Shown in pieces: positions 56,202-64,000 of a stretch of DNA of 64,000 bases (the stretch's first letter is position 1; each line of letters opens with the position of its first letter). The translations under genes were made by a program, and so were the position numbers. The stretch is taken from NCBI RefSeq assembly GCF_013372285.1, contig NZ_CP054301.1, forward strand, positions 1 to 64,000, in the 5' to 3' direction. The DNA is from Marinomonas primoryensis. Its GTDB lineage: Bacteria > Pseudomonadota > Gammaproteobacteria > Pseudomonadales > Marinomonadaceae. Under the pieces are notes generated by a model. The model was not told the DNA's origin, made no database searches, and saw only the letters and a list, made by a program, of their open reading frames with translations.

Positions 56202-57155
56202 TTAGCACCCTAGTACGATGCCTTTTTTGAGAGGATCGTTTGGGTTATTGATGAGTGTTGCTTCACGAGTGATAAAGGCCTGACCGGTAATAGACGGCAC
56301 AATACTTCCTTTTGGAGCAGTTGGGCTGGTGGACAGTTCGTAACTCAACGTATAACCACTACCAATGGTGCTTTCTTGATAAATTTCCTCACCAGGGGCA
56401 AGTCGATTATCGGCCGCAAGACATGACAAGCGGGCGGAACAACCGGTTCCACAAGGTGATCTATCGTAGGCATCGTCTGGGCATAGAACGAAATTACGCG
56501 TGTGTCCTTTCTCAGTAAGCGCAGGGCCATACAGCACAATATGATCGATAATGCCGTCATTTCCCCCTTTAATACCTTGAGCGTAAATGGCTTCTCGAAT
56601 GGCAATCCCTGCTTCCGTTAAACCACGAATATTGCTTGGTAGCACGGGAGTGGGACTATCATCGACCATAAAGAACCAGTTACCGCCGTAAGCAATATCA
56701 CCTGTTACTTTACCAATGCCTTCCACTTCTAACGTGATGGCTTTTTTGAATCGGTAACTGTCGATGTTTCTTACGGTTATCGTATTTTTATCGCTCAGTG
56801 TGACTTCAACAATGCCGACCGGTGTTTCTATTTTATGGGTGCCAATGCCAATTTTACCAATGTGAGCCAGTGTGGCTGCGACACCAATTGTGCCGTGCCC
56901 ACACATACCAATGACCGCTGCCGCATCAAAATAGATAACACCAGCGACGCATTCAGGGTTTGTTGGCTCGGTTAATAAAGCGCCAACCATGGCTTCTTGC
57001 CCATAGGGTTCAAGCACCACAGAACAGTAAAAGTCTTTATATTCAGTCGCTAGACGTGCTGCCCGTTCCGATAAAGGCCCTGATCCAAGATCAGGGCCTC
57101 CTTCAAGAATCACTCGGGTAGGTTCGCCTTCGGTATGGCTATCTACGATAAGCAT
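56202..57155 (-). CDS. 4-hydroxyproline 2-epimerase
   Basis: A 317-aa proline-racemase superfamily member with both catalytic cysteines: GMCGHGTIG and DRSPCGTGCSAR. In a hydroxyproline cluster this Cys/Cys type converts trans-4-hydroxy-L-proline to cis-4-hydroxy-D-proline; proline racemase is the alternative but does not fit the neighbours. Its ATG overlaps the deaminase gene by 13 bases, and the ribosome site GGAG is in that gene. Confidence 0.88.
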   Translation of the reverse strand: MLIVDSHTEGEPTRVILEGGPDLGSGPLSERAARLATEYKDFYCSVVLEPYGQEAMVGALLTEPTNPECVAGVIYFDAAAVIGMCGHGTIGVAATLAHIGKIGIGTHKIETPVGIVEVTLSDKNTITVRNIDSYRFKKAITLEVEGIGKVTGDIAYGGNWFFMVDDSPTPVLPSNIRGLTEAGIAIREAIYAQGIKGGNDGIIDHIVLYGPALTEKGHTRNFVLCPDDAYDRSPCGTGCSARLSCLAADNRLAPGEEIYQESTIGSGYTLSYELSTSPTAPKGSIVPSITGQAFITREATLINNPNDPLKKGIVLGC

Positions 57156-58105
57156 TCAGTAATCACTCCACCTTGTTTTACCCACTGAGCAAACCACGTT
57201 TTGAAAAGCTGGTATTGTTTTTCGCAGTATCTGCGTTGCTCTTCGTTTAGTTCATCTGTTTCATTAAAGTGCAGGCGATATTCTTCTTCACCATTTAATA
57301 CCAATAGGTATTTAAAGAACAATACAAGCTCTGGGCCTTCGTCAAAACTGGCAAGAACGGACATGGCTTCTTCTAACTCTTGAGCTCGCATACGAGCTTC
57401 TGCATTTCCAGTAGCGGCCATTTTTGAAAGATGAGTAAGCAACAATACTTCTTTTGGTAATGCGGTACCGATACCGGTGATGGATCCTGTGGCGCCACAG
57501 TTTACGAATCCATGAAACACTCGAGTATCTACGCCAACCATCAACAACACTTCTTCATCGTTAGACGTAATGTTTTCAGCGGCATAGCGCATGGCTTCTT
57601 TACTGCCAAACTCTTTGAAGCCAATCAGGTTTTTGTGTTCTTTACGAAGCGCAAAGAAGACATCAGCTCGTGTTTCAAAACCGTATACAGGGCTGTTGTA
57701 GATGATGGCTGGAATAGACGGTGCCGCCGCAAGAATGGCTTTGAAATGATTAATTTGCGCAGAAATCACCGAGCCACGAGACAAAACACGTGGAATGACC
57801 ATGAGGCCAGCGGCACCGACCTTCTCGGCATGGGCCGCGAGAGCGACAGCCGATTTCGTATTGATCGCACCAGTACCAACCATGACGGGAACGCCCGCTT
57901 TCACAAGGCGATCTACGCCTTCCATACGCTCTTTATCCGTCAACAACGGCCAATCACCCATGGATCCACAATACACAACAGCAGACATCCCTGCTTCTAT
58001 CATCTGTTTGCCTTTTTTCACTAAGGCGTCGTAATCCGGTGTACGGTCTGCTTTGCATGGTGTCATTAAAGCCGGTATTACGCCGTAAAAAATATCTTTG
58101 TTCAT
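57143..58105 (-). CDS. Delta1-pyrroline-4-hydroxy-2-carboxylate deaminase (DHDPS family)
   Basis: A 320-aa class I aldolase-fold enzyme of the dihydrodipicolinate synthase family. The Schiff-base lysine lies in IGFKEFGS and the substrate Tyr region in IIYNSPVYGFE. In this context it deaminates and opens the pyrroline to alpha-ketoglutaric semialdehyde, the substrate of the dehydrogenase at 51240. AAGGTAACAGG precedes ATG. It is 88 bases downstream of the ATPase gene, apparently in one long operon. Confidence 0.87.
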   Translation of the reverse strand: MNKDIFYGVIPALMTPCKADRTPDYDALVKKGKQMIEAGMSAVVYCGSMGDWPLLTDKERMEGVDRLVKAGVPVMVGTGAINTKSAVALAAHAEKVGAAGLMVIPRVLSRGSVISAQINHFKAILAAAPSIPAIIYNSPVYGFETRADVFFALRKEHKNLIGFKEFGSKEAMRYAAENITSNDEEVLLMVGVDTRVFHGFVNCGATGSITGIGTALPKEVLLLTHLSKMAATGNAEARMRAQELEEAMSVLASFDEGPELVLFFKYLLVLNGEEEYRLHFNETDELNEEQRRYCEKQYQLFKTWFAQWVKQGGVITECLS

Positions 58106-58193
58106 CCTGTTACCTTTTTATTTTCATTAATTAATGTGTGTTTAGTGTTGCTTGCTTAAACTAATAATATAAGTTGTCTTAAACTGCCATAGG

Positions 58194-58916
58194 CTAGCGG
58201 ACATTCATAAGAAATTTACGCGTGTGTTCTGACTGAGCGTCTTCAAAAATTTGTTGTGGTGGGCCAATTTCTTCCATGATTCCCTCATGGAAATAAGCCA
58301 CTCTATCGGAGACTTCTCGTGCAAATCCCATTTCATGGGTAACACAAATCATCGTCATCCCTTCTTCTGCAAGAAGACGCATGGTGTCGAGAACTTCGCC
58401 TACTTTTTCAGGGTCCAGTGCCGACGTCGCTTCATCAAATAACATGTATTCTGGCTCCATAGCGAGCGCGCGCGCTATGGCCAAGCGTTGTTGTTGACCA
58501 CCAGACAATGAAACGGGGTAATTTTTTAACTTGTCGCCCAGCCCAACGTGTTTTAACTGTTTAGCGGCAAGCTCTAGAGCTTCCTCCTTAGACTTTCCTT
58601 TTACAATACGAGGAGCCAATGCCACATTCTCTAAGGTGGTTAAGTGAGGAAAACTGTTCCATTGTTGGAATACCATCCCCAGCTTTTGGCGCAATTTGTT
58701 AATGTCAGTATTCTTAGCGTGTACATCGGTGCCATTGATATGAACCGTACCTTGCTGAATGGCCTCAAGACCATTAATGCAGTACAGCAAGGTGGATTTC
58801 CCCGAGCCTGAAGAGCCAATGATGGACAATACTTCTCCCTTACTGACATCGAGGTTAATGCCTTTAAGAACATGAAGGTCGCCGAAGTGTTTATGCAGAT
58901 CACGTATTTGAATCAT
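58194..58916 (-). CDS. Amino-acid ABC transporter ATP-binding protein
   Basis: A 240-aa ATPase of the polar-amino-acid (HisP/GlnQ) group with Walker A GSSGSGKST, signature LSGGQQQRLAIARAL and Walker B YMLFDEATSALDPE. The frame begins at a GTG 9 bases earlier, but ATG 58916 overlaps the permease stop (ATGA) and has AGGTGG upstream, which is the better start. It powers the two permeases and binding protein encoded upstream; substrate is inferred to be hydroxyproline or a related imino acid. Confidence 0.9.
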   Translation of the reverse strand: MIQIRDLHKHFGDLHVLKGINLDVSKGEVLSIIGSSGSGKSTLLYCINGLEAIQQGTVHINGTDVHAKNTDINKLRQKLGMVFQQWNSFPHLTTLENVALAPRIVKGKSKEEALELAAKQLKHVGLGDKLKNYPVSLSGGQQQRLAIARALAMEPEYMLFDEATSALDPEKVGEVLDTMRLLAEEGMTMICVTHEMGFAREVSDRVAYFHEGIMEEIGPPQQIFEDAQSEHTRKFLMNVR

Positions 58917-59575
58917 TTCGCCCACCTTTTTTCGAATTTAGAAGCATAAAGTGAAATTGGATAAGAAAGCGCAAAGTAAAACGCGCCAGCGATAGACAGT
59001 ATGAGCAAGGGTTCTTGTGTTCTAGTAATAAGAATTTGACTGGCCTTAAGTAACTCCACATAGCCCAACACAGAGACCAACGCGCTGTCTTTCATCACCC
59101 CAAGTACAACACCGATCCAAGCAGGAAACACAGTACGACCGCCAATGGGCAGAACAACATGAAACAAATCTTGCCAGTAAGTGAGACCAAGAGAACGAGA
59201 GGCTCGACGCATGGACGTCTCAACGGACTCGATTCCGCCTCTTGCTACGTTGGTAACTAATGACGCGGTATAGAAAGTCAGAATGACAACACCAGAAAGA
59301 AACGGGTTAAGGTCCAAACCAACCATAGGGGCGAAATTATAAAAAAGCACCAACTGAATAAGCAGAGGGACAGAGCGAAAAACATCTAAAATAGGGGCAA
59401 GGATGATACCGGCCACCGATTTGCTTTCATGGAGTACCCAACCGAAAACACAGCCCATCACACTGCCTATGGTAATCGACAGTATGGAAATCCAGAGCGT
59501 TTTAAGTGCCGCCTCTCCTAGAAACCAAAGGTCATTTGGATTAAAACCAGTAAAGAAGCTTATAGGTTCTTGCAT
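58913..59575 (-). CDS. Amino-acid ABC transporter permease 2
   Basis: A 220-aa inner-membrane HisM/HisQ-type permease with about five helices and the docking loop RRASRSLGLTYWQDLFHVVLP. Its TGA overlaps the ATPase start by 4 bases. GAGGCTTTATATT precedes ATG, 14 bases after the first permease. Confidence 0.9.
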   Translation of the reverse strand: MQEPISFFTGFNPNDLWFLGEAALKTLWISILSITIGSVMGCVFGWVLHESKSVAGIILAPILDVFRSVPLLIQLVLFYNFAPMVGLDLNPFLSGVVILTFYTASLVTNVARGGIESVETSMRRASRSLGLTYWQDLFHVVLPIGGRTVFPAWIGVVLGVMKDSALVSVLGYVELLKASQILITRTQEPLLILSIAGAFYFALSYPISLYASKFEKRWAK

Positions 59576-59589
59576 AATATAAAGCCTCG

Positions 59590-60252
59590 TTAATATCGAA
59601 ATAGACGCATCGCTAACAAGCGAGAGGCCCCTAGTACTATTTTGACAATGACATAGTAAATAACAGCTGCGACAGCAAAATACTCGAATACGCGGAAGGT
59701 TTTACTGGCAAAGAACTGAGTTTCCCCACTGAGTTCTTTAAAGCCAACTAGCATGCCTAGAGAAGACATTAGTACCGCCCAGACCATTTGATTGGTGATG
59801 GGGTAATAGACAATCCGTAAAACCTGAGGAATGACAATGCGAGTGTAAGCCTGCCAACTGTTCATGCCTAAACAGCGAGCCGAGTTGATTTGCATCACGG
59901 GAATGGCTTGGAAGCCGCCGCGAAAATTTTCAGCAAGGTAGCCTGCGCAGTTAAAGCTGAGGCCCGTTAAAATAATAGTAAAAGGCGATAAGTTGATGCC
60001 AAAAGCACCTAAACCAAAGCCAAAAAAGAACAGCTGGAACAGTGCGGGTGTGTTACGTGCGATTTCGATCCAGGTTACAGCAAACCACTTTAGTGGGCCT
60101 TTCATATTCATGCGCATTAACGCCAAGCAAAGACCAATAACAACACCTAAAAACATCGCTAAGGAGGCAATTTCAAGGGTGACAAAACCCGCTTGGATTA
60201 GGTCGGGAAGGCTTTTTAAAACAGGCCGCCAATGGAAATTATAATCAAACAT
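59590..60252 (-). CDS. Amino-acid ABC transporter permease 1
   Basis: A 220-aa HisM/HisQ-type permease with docking loop NSARCLGMNSWQAYTRIVIPQ. The frame extends 11 codons further, but AGGAG 8 bases before ATG 60252 gives MFDYNFHWRPVL, the usual N-terminus of this family. It follows the binding-protein gene by 65 bases. Confidence 0.9.
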   Translation of the reverse strand: MFDYNFHWRPVLKSLPDLIQAGFVTLEIASLAMFLGVVIGLCLALMRMNMKGPLKWFAVTWIEIARNTPALFQLFFFGFGLGAFGINLSPFTIILTGLSFNCAGYLAENFRGGFQAIPVMQINSARCLGMNSWQAYTRIVIPQVLRIVYYPITNQMVWAVLMSSLGMLVGFKELSGETQFFASKTFRVFEYFAVAAVIYYVIVKIVLGASRLLAMRLFRY

Positions 60253-60317
60253 TCTGGTATCTCCTGAGGCTTCCCCTCTAATCACAAGAGGGAAAGCGAT
60301 GAGTCATCCTCTATTTA

Positions 60318-61118
60318 TTAATACATGACGCCAGGTATACGCAGATCAGGTGCATCACTTCCAACATATTTGCCCCAAAGCTCTTGGTAGCGACCTGAAC
60401 GAACTTGATGGGTTACAAACAAGTTTAAGTAATTTAACCAAGTGACATCCTGGCGTTTGCCAACAATGGAAGTGTAATCCGCCACCCAAGGCATACGAGG
60501 GCCTGCTTCTAAATTAGCGTACTGCTGAGTGATGGGTTTAATGGCGGTGTTCGTCGTAAGACCGATGTCGGCCTTGCCTTGAGCGACAGCAAGAAAAACC
60601 TCGTTTTCAGATTGGTAGCTCTGATATAAGTTTTCTTCGCCCCATTTCGCTGCGATTTTTAACCACTCCTGCTCTGGCAGAGTGCCTAGCGCGGCGGCAA
60701 CACGTTTGCCGCGAATATCGTCAATTGATGTAATGTTACTTTTTGAATTCACCACTCCCTGAGAGTAATAAATGGCATAAGGAATACTAAAGCCGACCGT
60801 TCGTGCACGCGCCAAGCTGTCAGAGGTGCCACCAAACACAACATCAGCGCGACCTGTCGCGATAACCGGTAAGCGTTCAGACCATGTGAGAGGCATTATT
60901 TTTACATCCACTTCCAGCGACTTAGCAAGATCGTGACAGTAATCCACGTCGAATCCTGCAGGTTCGTTGTTCGCATCACGATAGCCAATCGGCGGGAAAT
61001 CAAGTACCACGCCGCAGCGTAGCGTTCCTCTGTCTGCCACATCATCTAGCGTATCTGCTGTGACCGCGATGGAATTCAGGGCTGCGATAGACAAAAGCGC
61101 CGTTATTATTTTCTTCAT
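60318..61118 (-). CDS. Amino-acid ABC transporter periplasmic binding protein, probable hydroxyproline-binding
   Basis: A 266-aa exported family-3 solute-binding protein. A signal peptide of about 21 residues (ending AVTA) precedes DDVADRGTLRCGVVLDFPPIGYRD and PAGFDVDYCHDLAKSL, the classic amino-acid-binding signature. AAAGGA precedes ATG. It opens a nine-gene minus-strand operon running to 52817. The TTGGATACAA operator candidate lies 47 bases upstream. Confidence 0.9.
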   Translation of the reverse strand: MKKIITALLSIAALNSIAVTADTLDDVADRGTLRCGVVLDFPPIGYRDANNEPAGFDVDYCHDLAKSLEVDVKIMPLTWSERLPVIATGRADVVFGGTSDSLARARTVGFSIPYAIYYSQGVVNSKSNITSIDDIRGKRVAAALGTLPEQEWLKIAAKWGEENLYQSYQSENEVFLAVAQGKADIGLTTNTAIKPITQQYANLEAGPRMPWVADYTSIVGKRQDVTWLNYLNLFVTHQVRSGRYQELWGKYVGSDAPDLRIPGVMY

Positions 61119-61157
61119 TTGAATATTCCTTTCTTTAGAGAGTTTATTTTTGTTTTA

Positions 61158-61180
61158 CGGGATATTGGATACAAAATACA
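61158..61180. promoter_or_regulatory. GntR operator candidate upstream of the hydroxyproline ABC operon
   Basis: TTGGATACAA at 61165-61174 is identical to that at 51180-51189. Its reverse complement context, TGTATTTTGTATCCAATATC, aligns to the other site with about 19 of 22 positions if one gap is allowed. Confidence 0.55.
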
Positions 61181-61321
61181 TTTTGAAATTAAGGACGTCA
61201 AGAAAGACTTAAAAATTAAACAAAGAAAATCGAACAAAAAGAGGGGCTATCTAAGGAAGTTGGTACTTAATAAGTGAATGATTTGATGAGAATATTGAAT
61301 GAAAAGGAGATGTTAAAAAAT

Positions 61322-61354
61322 AAAAAAACCACAACGTTACCGCCGTGGCTTTAA
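61322..61354 (-). terminator. Terminator of gabT
   Basis: On the minus strand AAAGCCAC pairs with GTGGTTTT (one G-U), followed by a run of T. It lies about 50 bases beyond the gabT stop. Confidence 0.75.
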
Positions 61355-61401
61355 GTAAGTATTATTATAGTAAGGTACTGTCTTATCGAGTTCTAAAAGG
61401 C

Positions 61402-62679
61402 TTAAACAAGCGCTTTGAAGCAGCGCTTAAAGATGCTCATGCCTTCATCGATGATGTCCATCTCGATGGTTAACGCAGGTAGGAAACGGATAACGTTGCC
61501 GCGAATACCACAAGACAATAACACTAGGCCGTTTTCAGAAGCGCTTGCCGACAATTTTTTAGCAAGCTCTGGGTAAGGTTTATTCACATCACCGTCGTGT
61601 ACAAACTCCACCGCGATCATCGCGCCAGCGTTACGTACATCACCAATAATGTGTGGATAGTCCGCTTGTAGTGCGGTTAGATGATCGACAAAACGAGCGC
61701 CTATTTGTGTCGCTCGATCGCATAGTTTCTCTTCTTCTATCACGTCAAATACCGCAAGGCCTGCCGCACAACCGACAGGAGAACCGCCGTACGTCCCGCC
61801 TAGGCCGCCTGGGATTGGAGCGTCCATAATGTCTGCTTTACCAACAACGGCTGCTAGTGGTATCCCCCCAGCGATGCCTTTTGCTGTGGTCATAAGGTCT
61901 GCTTCAATGCCAGCTTGTTCGTGGCAGAACATAGTGCCTGTACGCGCAAACCCCGATTGAATTTCATCAAGGATAAGTAACATTCCGTGCTCATCACACA
62001 GGGCACGAAGCTTCTTCAAAAAGCTTGCTGAGGCTTTGTAAAAACCACCTTCACCTTGAACGGGTTCAATGATGATAGCGGCAACACGAGAAGGTTCAAT
62101 GTCACAAATAAAGCGTAATTGAAGGTCAGCAAGTGCTTGTTCTTCGGTAATGCCTAAATAGTCATTGGGGTAAGGAATATGGAAAATATCGCTGGGGAAA
62201 GGACCGAAACCAATTTTATATGGCGTCACTTTTCCTGTTAGACCCAACGTCATATTCGTACGGCCGTGATAACCACCGTTAAACGCGATAATACCTGGGC
62301 GGCCAGTGTGAGCGCGGGCTATTTTCACGCAATTCTCGACGGCTTCAGCGCCAGTAGTGACAAAAATAGATTTTTTAGGAGTGTCTCCCGGAGCCGCCGC
62401 GTTTAGCTTTTCAGCCAATGCTACGGCGGATTCGTATGGGCTAACCATCACGCAAGTGTGAGTGAAGCGTTCTAGCTGTGCGAGTACCGCAGCTTTTACT
62501 TTAGGATGATTATGGCCGGTATTGACGACGGCGATACCAGCACCAAAATCGATGTAGCGTTTGCCTTCCACATCCCAAATCTCAGCGTTTAAAGCACGGT
62601 CAACATAGACTGGCGCCATGTTAGCTTGGCCACGAGCGATAGCACTCTCTTTACGTTTTTGTAGATCAGCGTTGTTCAT
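61402..62679 (-). CDS. gabT: 4-aminobutyrate aminotransferase
   Basis: A 425-aa PLP-dependent class III aminotransferase. The PLP lysine is in MTTAKGIAGGIPLAAV, the pocket Asp in LLILDEIQSGFARTG, and NGGYHGRTNMTLGLTGKV is the GabT block. It transfers the amino group of GABA to 2-oxoglutarate, giving succinic semialdehyde, and would take GABA produced by the polyamine genes at 6.5-24 kb. AAGGTGAAGAAAA precedes ATG. It follows gabD by about 110 bases. Confidence 0.94.
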   Translation of the reverse strand: MNNADLQKRKESAIARGQANMAPVYVDRALNAEIWDVEGKRYIDFGAGIAVVNTGHNHPKVKAAVLAQLERFTHTCVMVSPYESAVALAEKLNAAAPGDTPKKSIFVTTGAEAVENCVKIARAHTGRPGIIAFNGGYHGRTNMTLGLTGKVTPYKIGFGPFPSDIFHIPYPNDYLGITEEQALADLQLRFICDIEPSRVAAIIIEPVQGEGGFYKASASFLKKLRALCDEHGMLLILDEIQSGFARTGTMFCHEQAGIEADLMTTAKGIAGGIPLAAVVGKADIMDAPIPGGLGGTYGGSPVGCAAGLAVFDVIEEEKLCDRATQIGARFVDHLTALQADYPHIIGDVRNAGAMIAVEFVHDGDVNKPYPELAKKLSASASENGLVLLSCGIRGNVIRFLPALTIEMDIIDEGMSIFKRCFKALV

Positions 62680-62788
62680 TTTTCTTCACCTTATCAATAG
62701 ATGGCTCTAAATTTTTTGGAAGCCACTGGGAACACGTGGCGTCCACCATAAAGAGTCTGTGTTATGTCGTAAGTTGTTTAGTAGCGGG

Positions 62789-64000
62789 TTACGCTAATCC
62801 ACCCATGCACATGTATTTGATTTCAACGTATTCGTCGATACCGTATTGAGAACCTTCGCGGCCACTTCCTGACTCTTTCACACCACCAAATGGCGCGACT
62901 TCGCTGGAAATAATGCCTTCGTTAATGCCCACCATGCCGTATTCCAAGGCTTCAGAAACACGCCAGATACGCGCAATATTTTGGGAATAGAAGTAAGACG
63001 CCAAGCCAAATGGGGTATTGTTCGCCATGGCAACGGCTTCTTCCTCGGTTTTGAATTTAAACAAGGGCGCAACAGGACCAAATATTTCGTTAGAGAAAAT
63101 GTCCATGTTTTCGGTCACGCCAGTCAAAATGGTTGGCTCAAAGAAACGCTCGCCCGCCGTTGACTTGCTTCCGCCGATGAGTACTTTTGCCCCTTTGGCA
63201 ATCGCATCGCTCACCAACTGTTCGACTTTGCTGATGGCCGCATTATTAATAAGCGGACCAATGGAAACGCCGTCAGAAAAACCGTCGCCTGTTTTGAATG
63301 TCGCTACCCGCTTCGCTAATTTTTCAGCGAAAGCATCGTACACGCCCTCTTGAATCAGCAGGCGATTTGCACAAACACAGGTTTGGCCAGCGTTACGGTA
63401 TTTAGACGCAATCGCGCCTTCTACGGCGGCGTCTAGGTCTGCATCGTCAAACACAATGAAAGGCGCGTTGCCGCCCAATTCCATCGAGGTACGTTTTACG
63501 GTTTGCGCACATTGCGACAGCAGTAATTTACCAACCGGCGTTGACCCAGTGAATGACAATTTACGCACCGTAGGATGACCCGTTAATACGCCACCAATGG
63601 CTTTTGCGTCTTGTCCAACCACGACGTTTAACACACCGGCCGGAATACCCGCTTGATGTGCCAGCTCCGCTAGCGCTAGCGCACACAAAGGCGTTTCGTC
63701 AGAGGGTTTGATGACAATAGTACAACCCGCCGCCAACGCTGGGCCGGCTTTACGAGTGATCATTGCGATAGGAAAGTTCCATGGTGTAATAGCGGCGACC
63801 ACACCAATGGGTTGTTTTATCGTTAATATGCGCTTGTCTTTGGCAAATGTTGGAATCACATCGCCATTCAAGCGACGCGCTTCGTCGGCAAACCAATCAA
63901 TAAAGGACGCGCCATAAGCAACTTCCCCTTTGGCTTCAGCAAGCGGCTTGCCTTGCTCTAATGTCATCAAGGTCGCTAAGTCGTCTTGGTTGTCTAAAAT
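62789..64000 (-). CDS. gabD: Succinate-semialdehyde dehydrogenase, 5' end outside the window
   Basis: 403 residues of an aldehyde dehydrogenase run off the right edge; the reading frame stays open to base 64000, so the true start lies outside and about 80 N-terminal residues are missing compared with GabD (about 480 aa). The general base is in TSMELGGNAPFIV and the nucleophile in NAGQTCVCANR, and the C-terminal FGGVKESGSGREGSQYGIDEY is GabD-like. It oxidises succinic semialdehyde to succinate. Together with gabT it completes GABA catabolism. Confidence 0.93.
   Translation of the reverse strand: MLDNQDDLATLMTLEQGKPLAEAKGEVAYGASFIDWFADEARRLNGDVIPTFAKDKRILTIKQPIGVVAAITPWNFPIAMITRKAGPALAAGCTIVIKPSDETPLCALALAELAHQAGIPAGVLNVVVGQDAKAIGGVLTGHPTVRKLSFTGSTPVGKLLLSQCAQTVKRTSMELGGNAPFIVFDDADLDAAVEGAIASKYRNAGQTCVCANRLLIQEGVYDAFAEKLAKRVATFKTGDGFSDGVSIGPLINNAAISKVEQLVSDAIAKGAKVLIGGSKSTAGERFFEPTILTGVTENMDIFSNEIFGPVAPLFKFKTEEEAVAMANNTPFGLASYFYSQNIARIWRVSEALEYGMVGINEGIISSEVAPFGGVKESGSGREGSQYGIDEYVEIKYMCMGGLA

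Noticed and set aside
61310..61354. Plus-strand 14-codon frame following GGAG downstream of gabT
   Set aside because: Too short, spacing from GGAG to ATG is essentially zero, and it runs through the gabT terminator.
63968..63970. TTG at 63970 as the gabD start
   Set aside because: The frame continues with GabD-like sequence (NQDDLATLMTLEQGKPL) to the window edge, so the true start is outside.

Overview
The window reads as the replication-origin-proximal part of a marine gammaproteobacterial chromosome. It opens on the GTG start codon of dnaA and continues dnaN, recF, gyrB. The gene content and protein flavour (trkA-rsmB-fmt-def-dprA block, many ABC/TRAP uptake systems, polyamine and hydroxyproline catabolism) point to Oceanospirillales, most likely Marinomonas or a close relative. 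That assignment is from recognition, not from a search. No rRNA, tRNA, CRISPR array, insertion sequence or prophage was seen.

Layout. (1) 1-6380: dnaA-dnaN-recF-gyrB, closed by a strong terminator. (2) 6500-24180: a polyamine island. It has agmatine deiminase and N-carbamoylputrescine amidase (agmatine to putrescine), two gamma-glutamylputrescine synthetase-like enzymes, two FAD oxidases, a PuuC-type aldehyde dehydrogenase, a PotFGHI importer plus an orphan PotF, a class I glutamine amidotransferase probably filling the PuuD position, and TetR and LuxR-type regulators. (3) 24200-25570: quinone reductase qorB with divergent HxlR-type regulator. (4) 25670-29710: an iron block with TonB-dependent siderophore receptor, FhuF-like reductase, a truncated ABC ATPase and an AraC regulator, with Fur-like boxes. 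(5) 29970-31110: an MFS transporter. (6) 31160-43540: housekeeping genes gmhB, ybaK, trkH, trkA, rsmB, fmt, def, dprA, hslR, cysQ, a tetR and a fabF-like gene. (7) 43620-48900: a TRAP transporter and a chemoreceptor. (8) 49310-61120: LysR and GntR regulators and a trans-4-/trans-3-hydroxy-L-proline catabolic cluster with its own ABC importer. (9) 61400-64000: gabT and the 3' part of gabD.

The metabolic parts connect. Agmatine and putrescine are converted through gamma-glutamyl intermediates to GABA, and gabT/gabD at the right end would carry GABA to succinate. Hydroxyproline goes to 2-oxoglutarate (epimerase, D-amino-acid dehydrogenase, deaminase, semialdehyde dehydrogenase), and trans-3-hydroxyproline goes to proline (dehydratase plus reductase). 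The window therefore holds two largely complete routes from nitrogenous osmolyte/collagen-type substrates to the TCA cycle.

Most notable non-coding signals: a structured RNA candidate with its own terminator directly upstream of the chemoreceptor gene (48945-49131, minus strand); five parS-like palindromes between 35.5 and 51.4 kb, one built into the rsmB terminator; a 16/20 identical operator candidate shared by two polyamine promoters; a second operator candidate shared by the two promoters of the hydroxyproline regulon; and a 38-bp hairpin repeat found once between genes and once inside the fhuF-like coding sequence.
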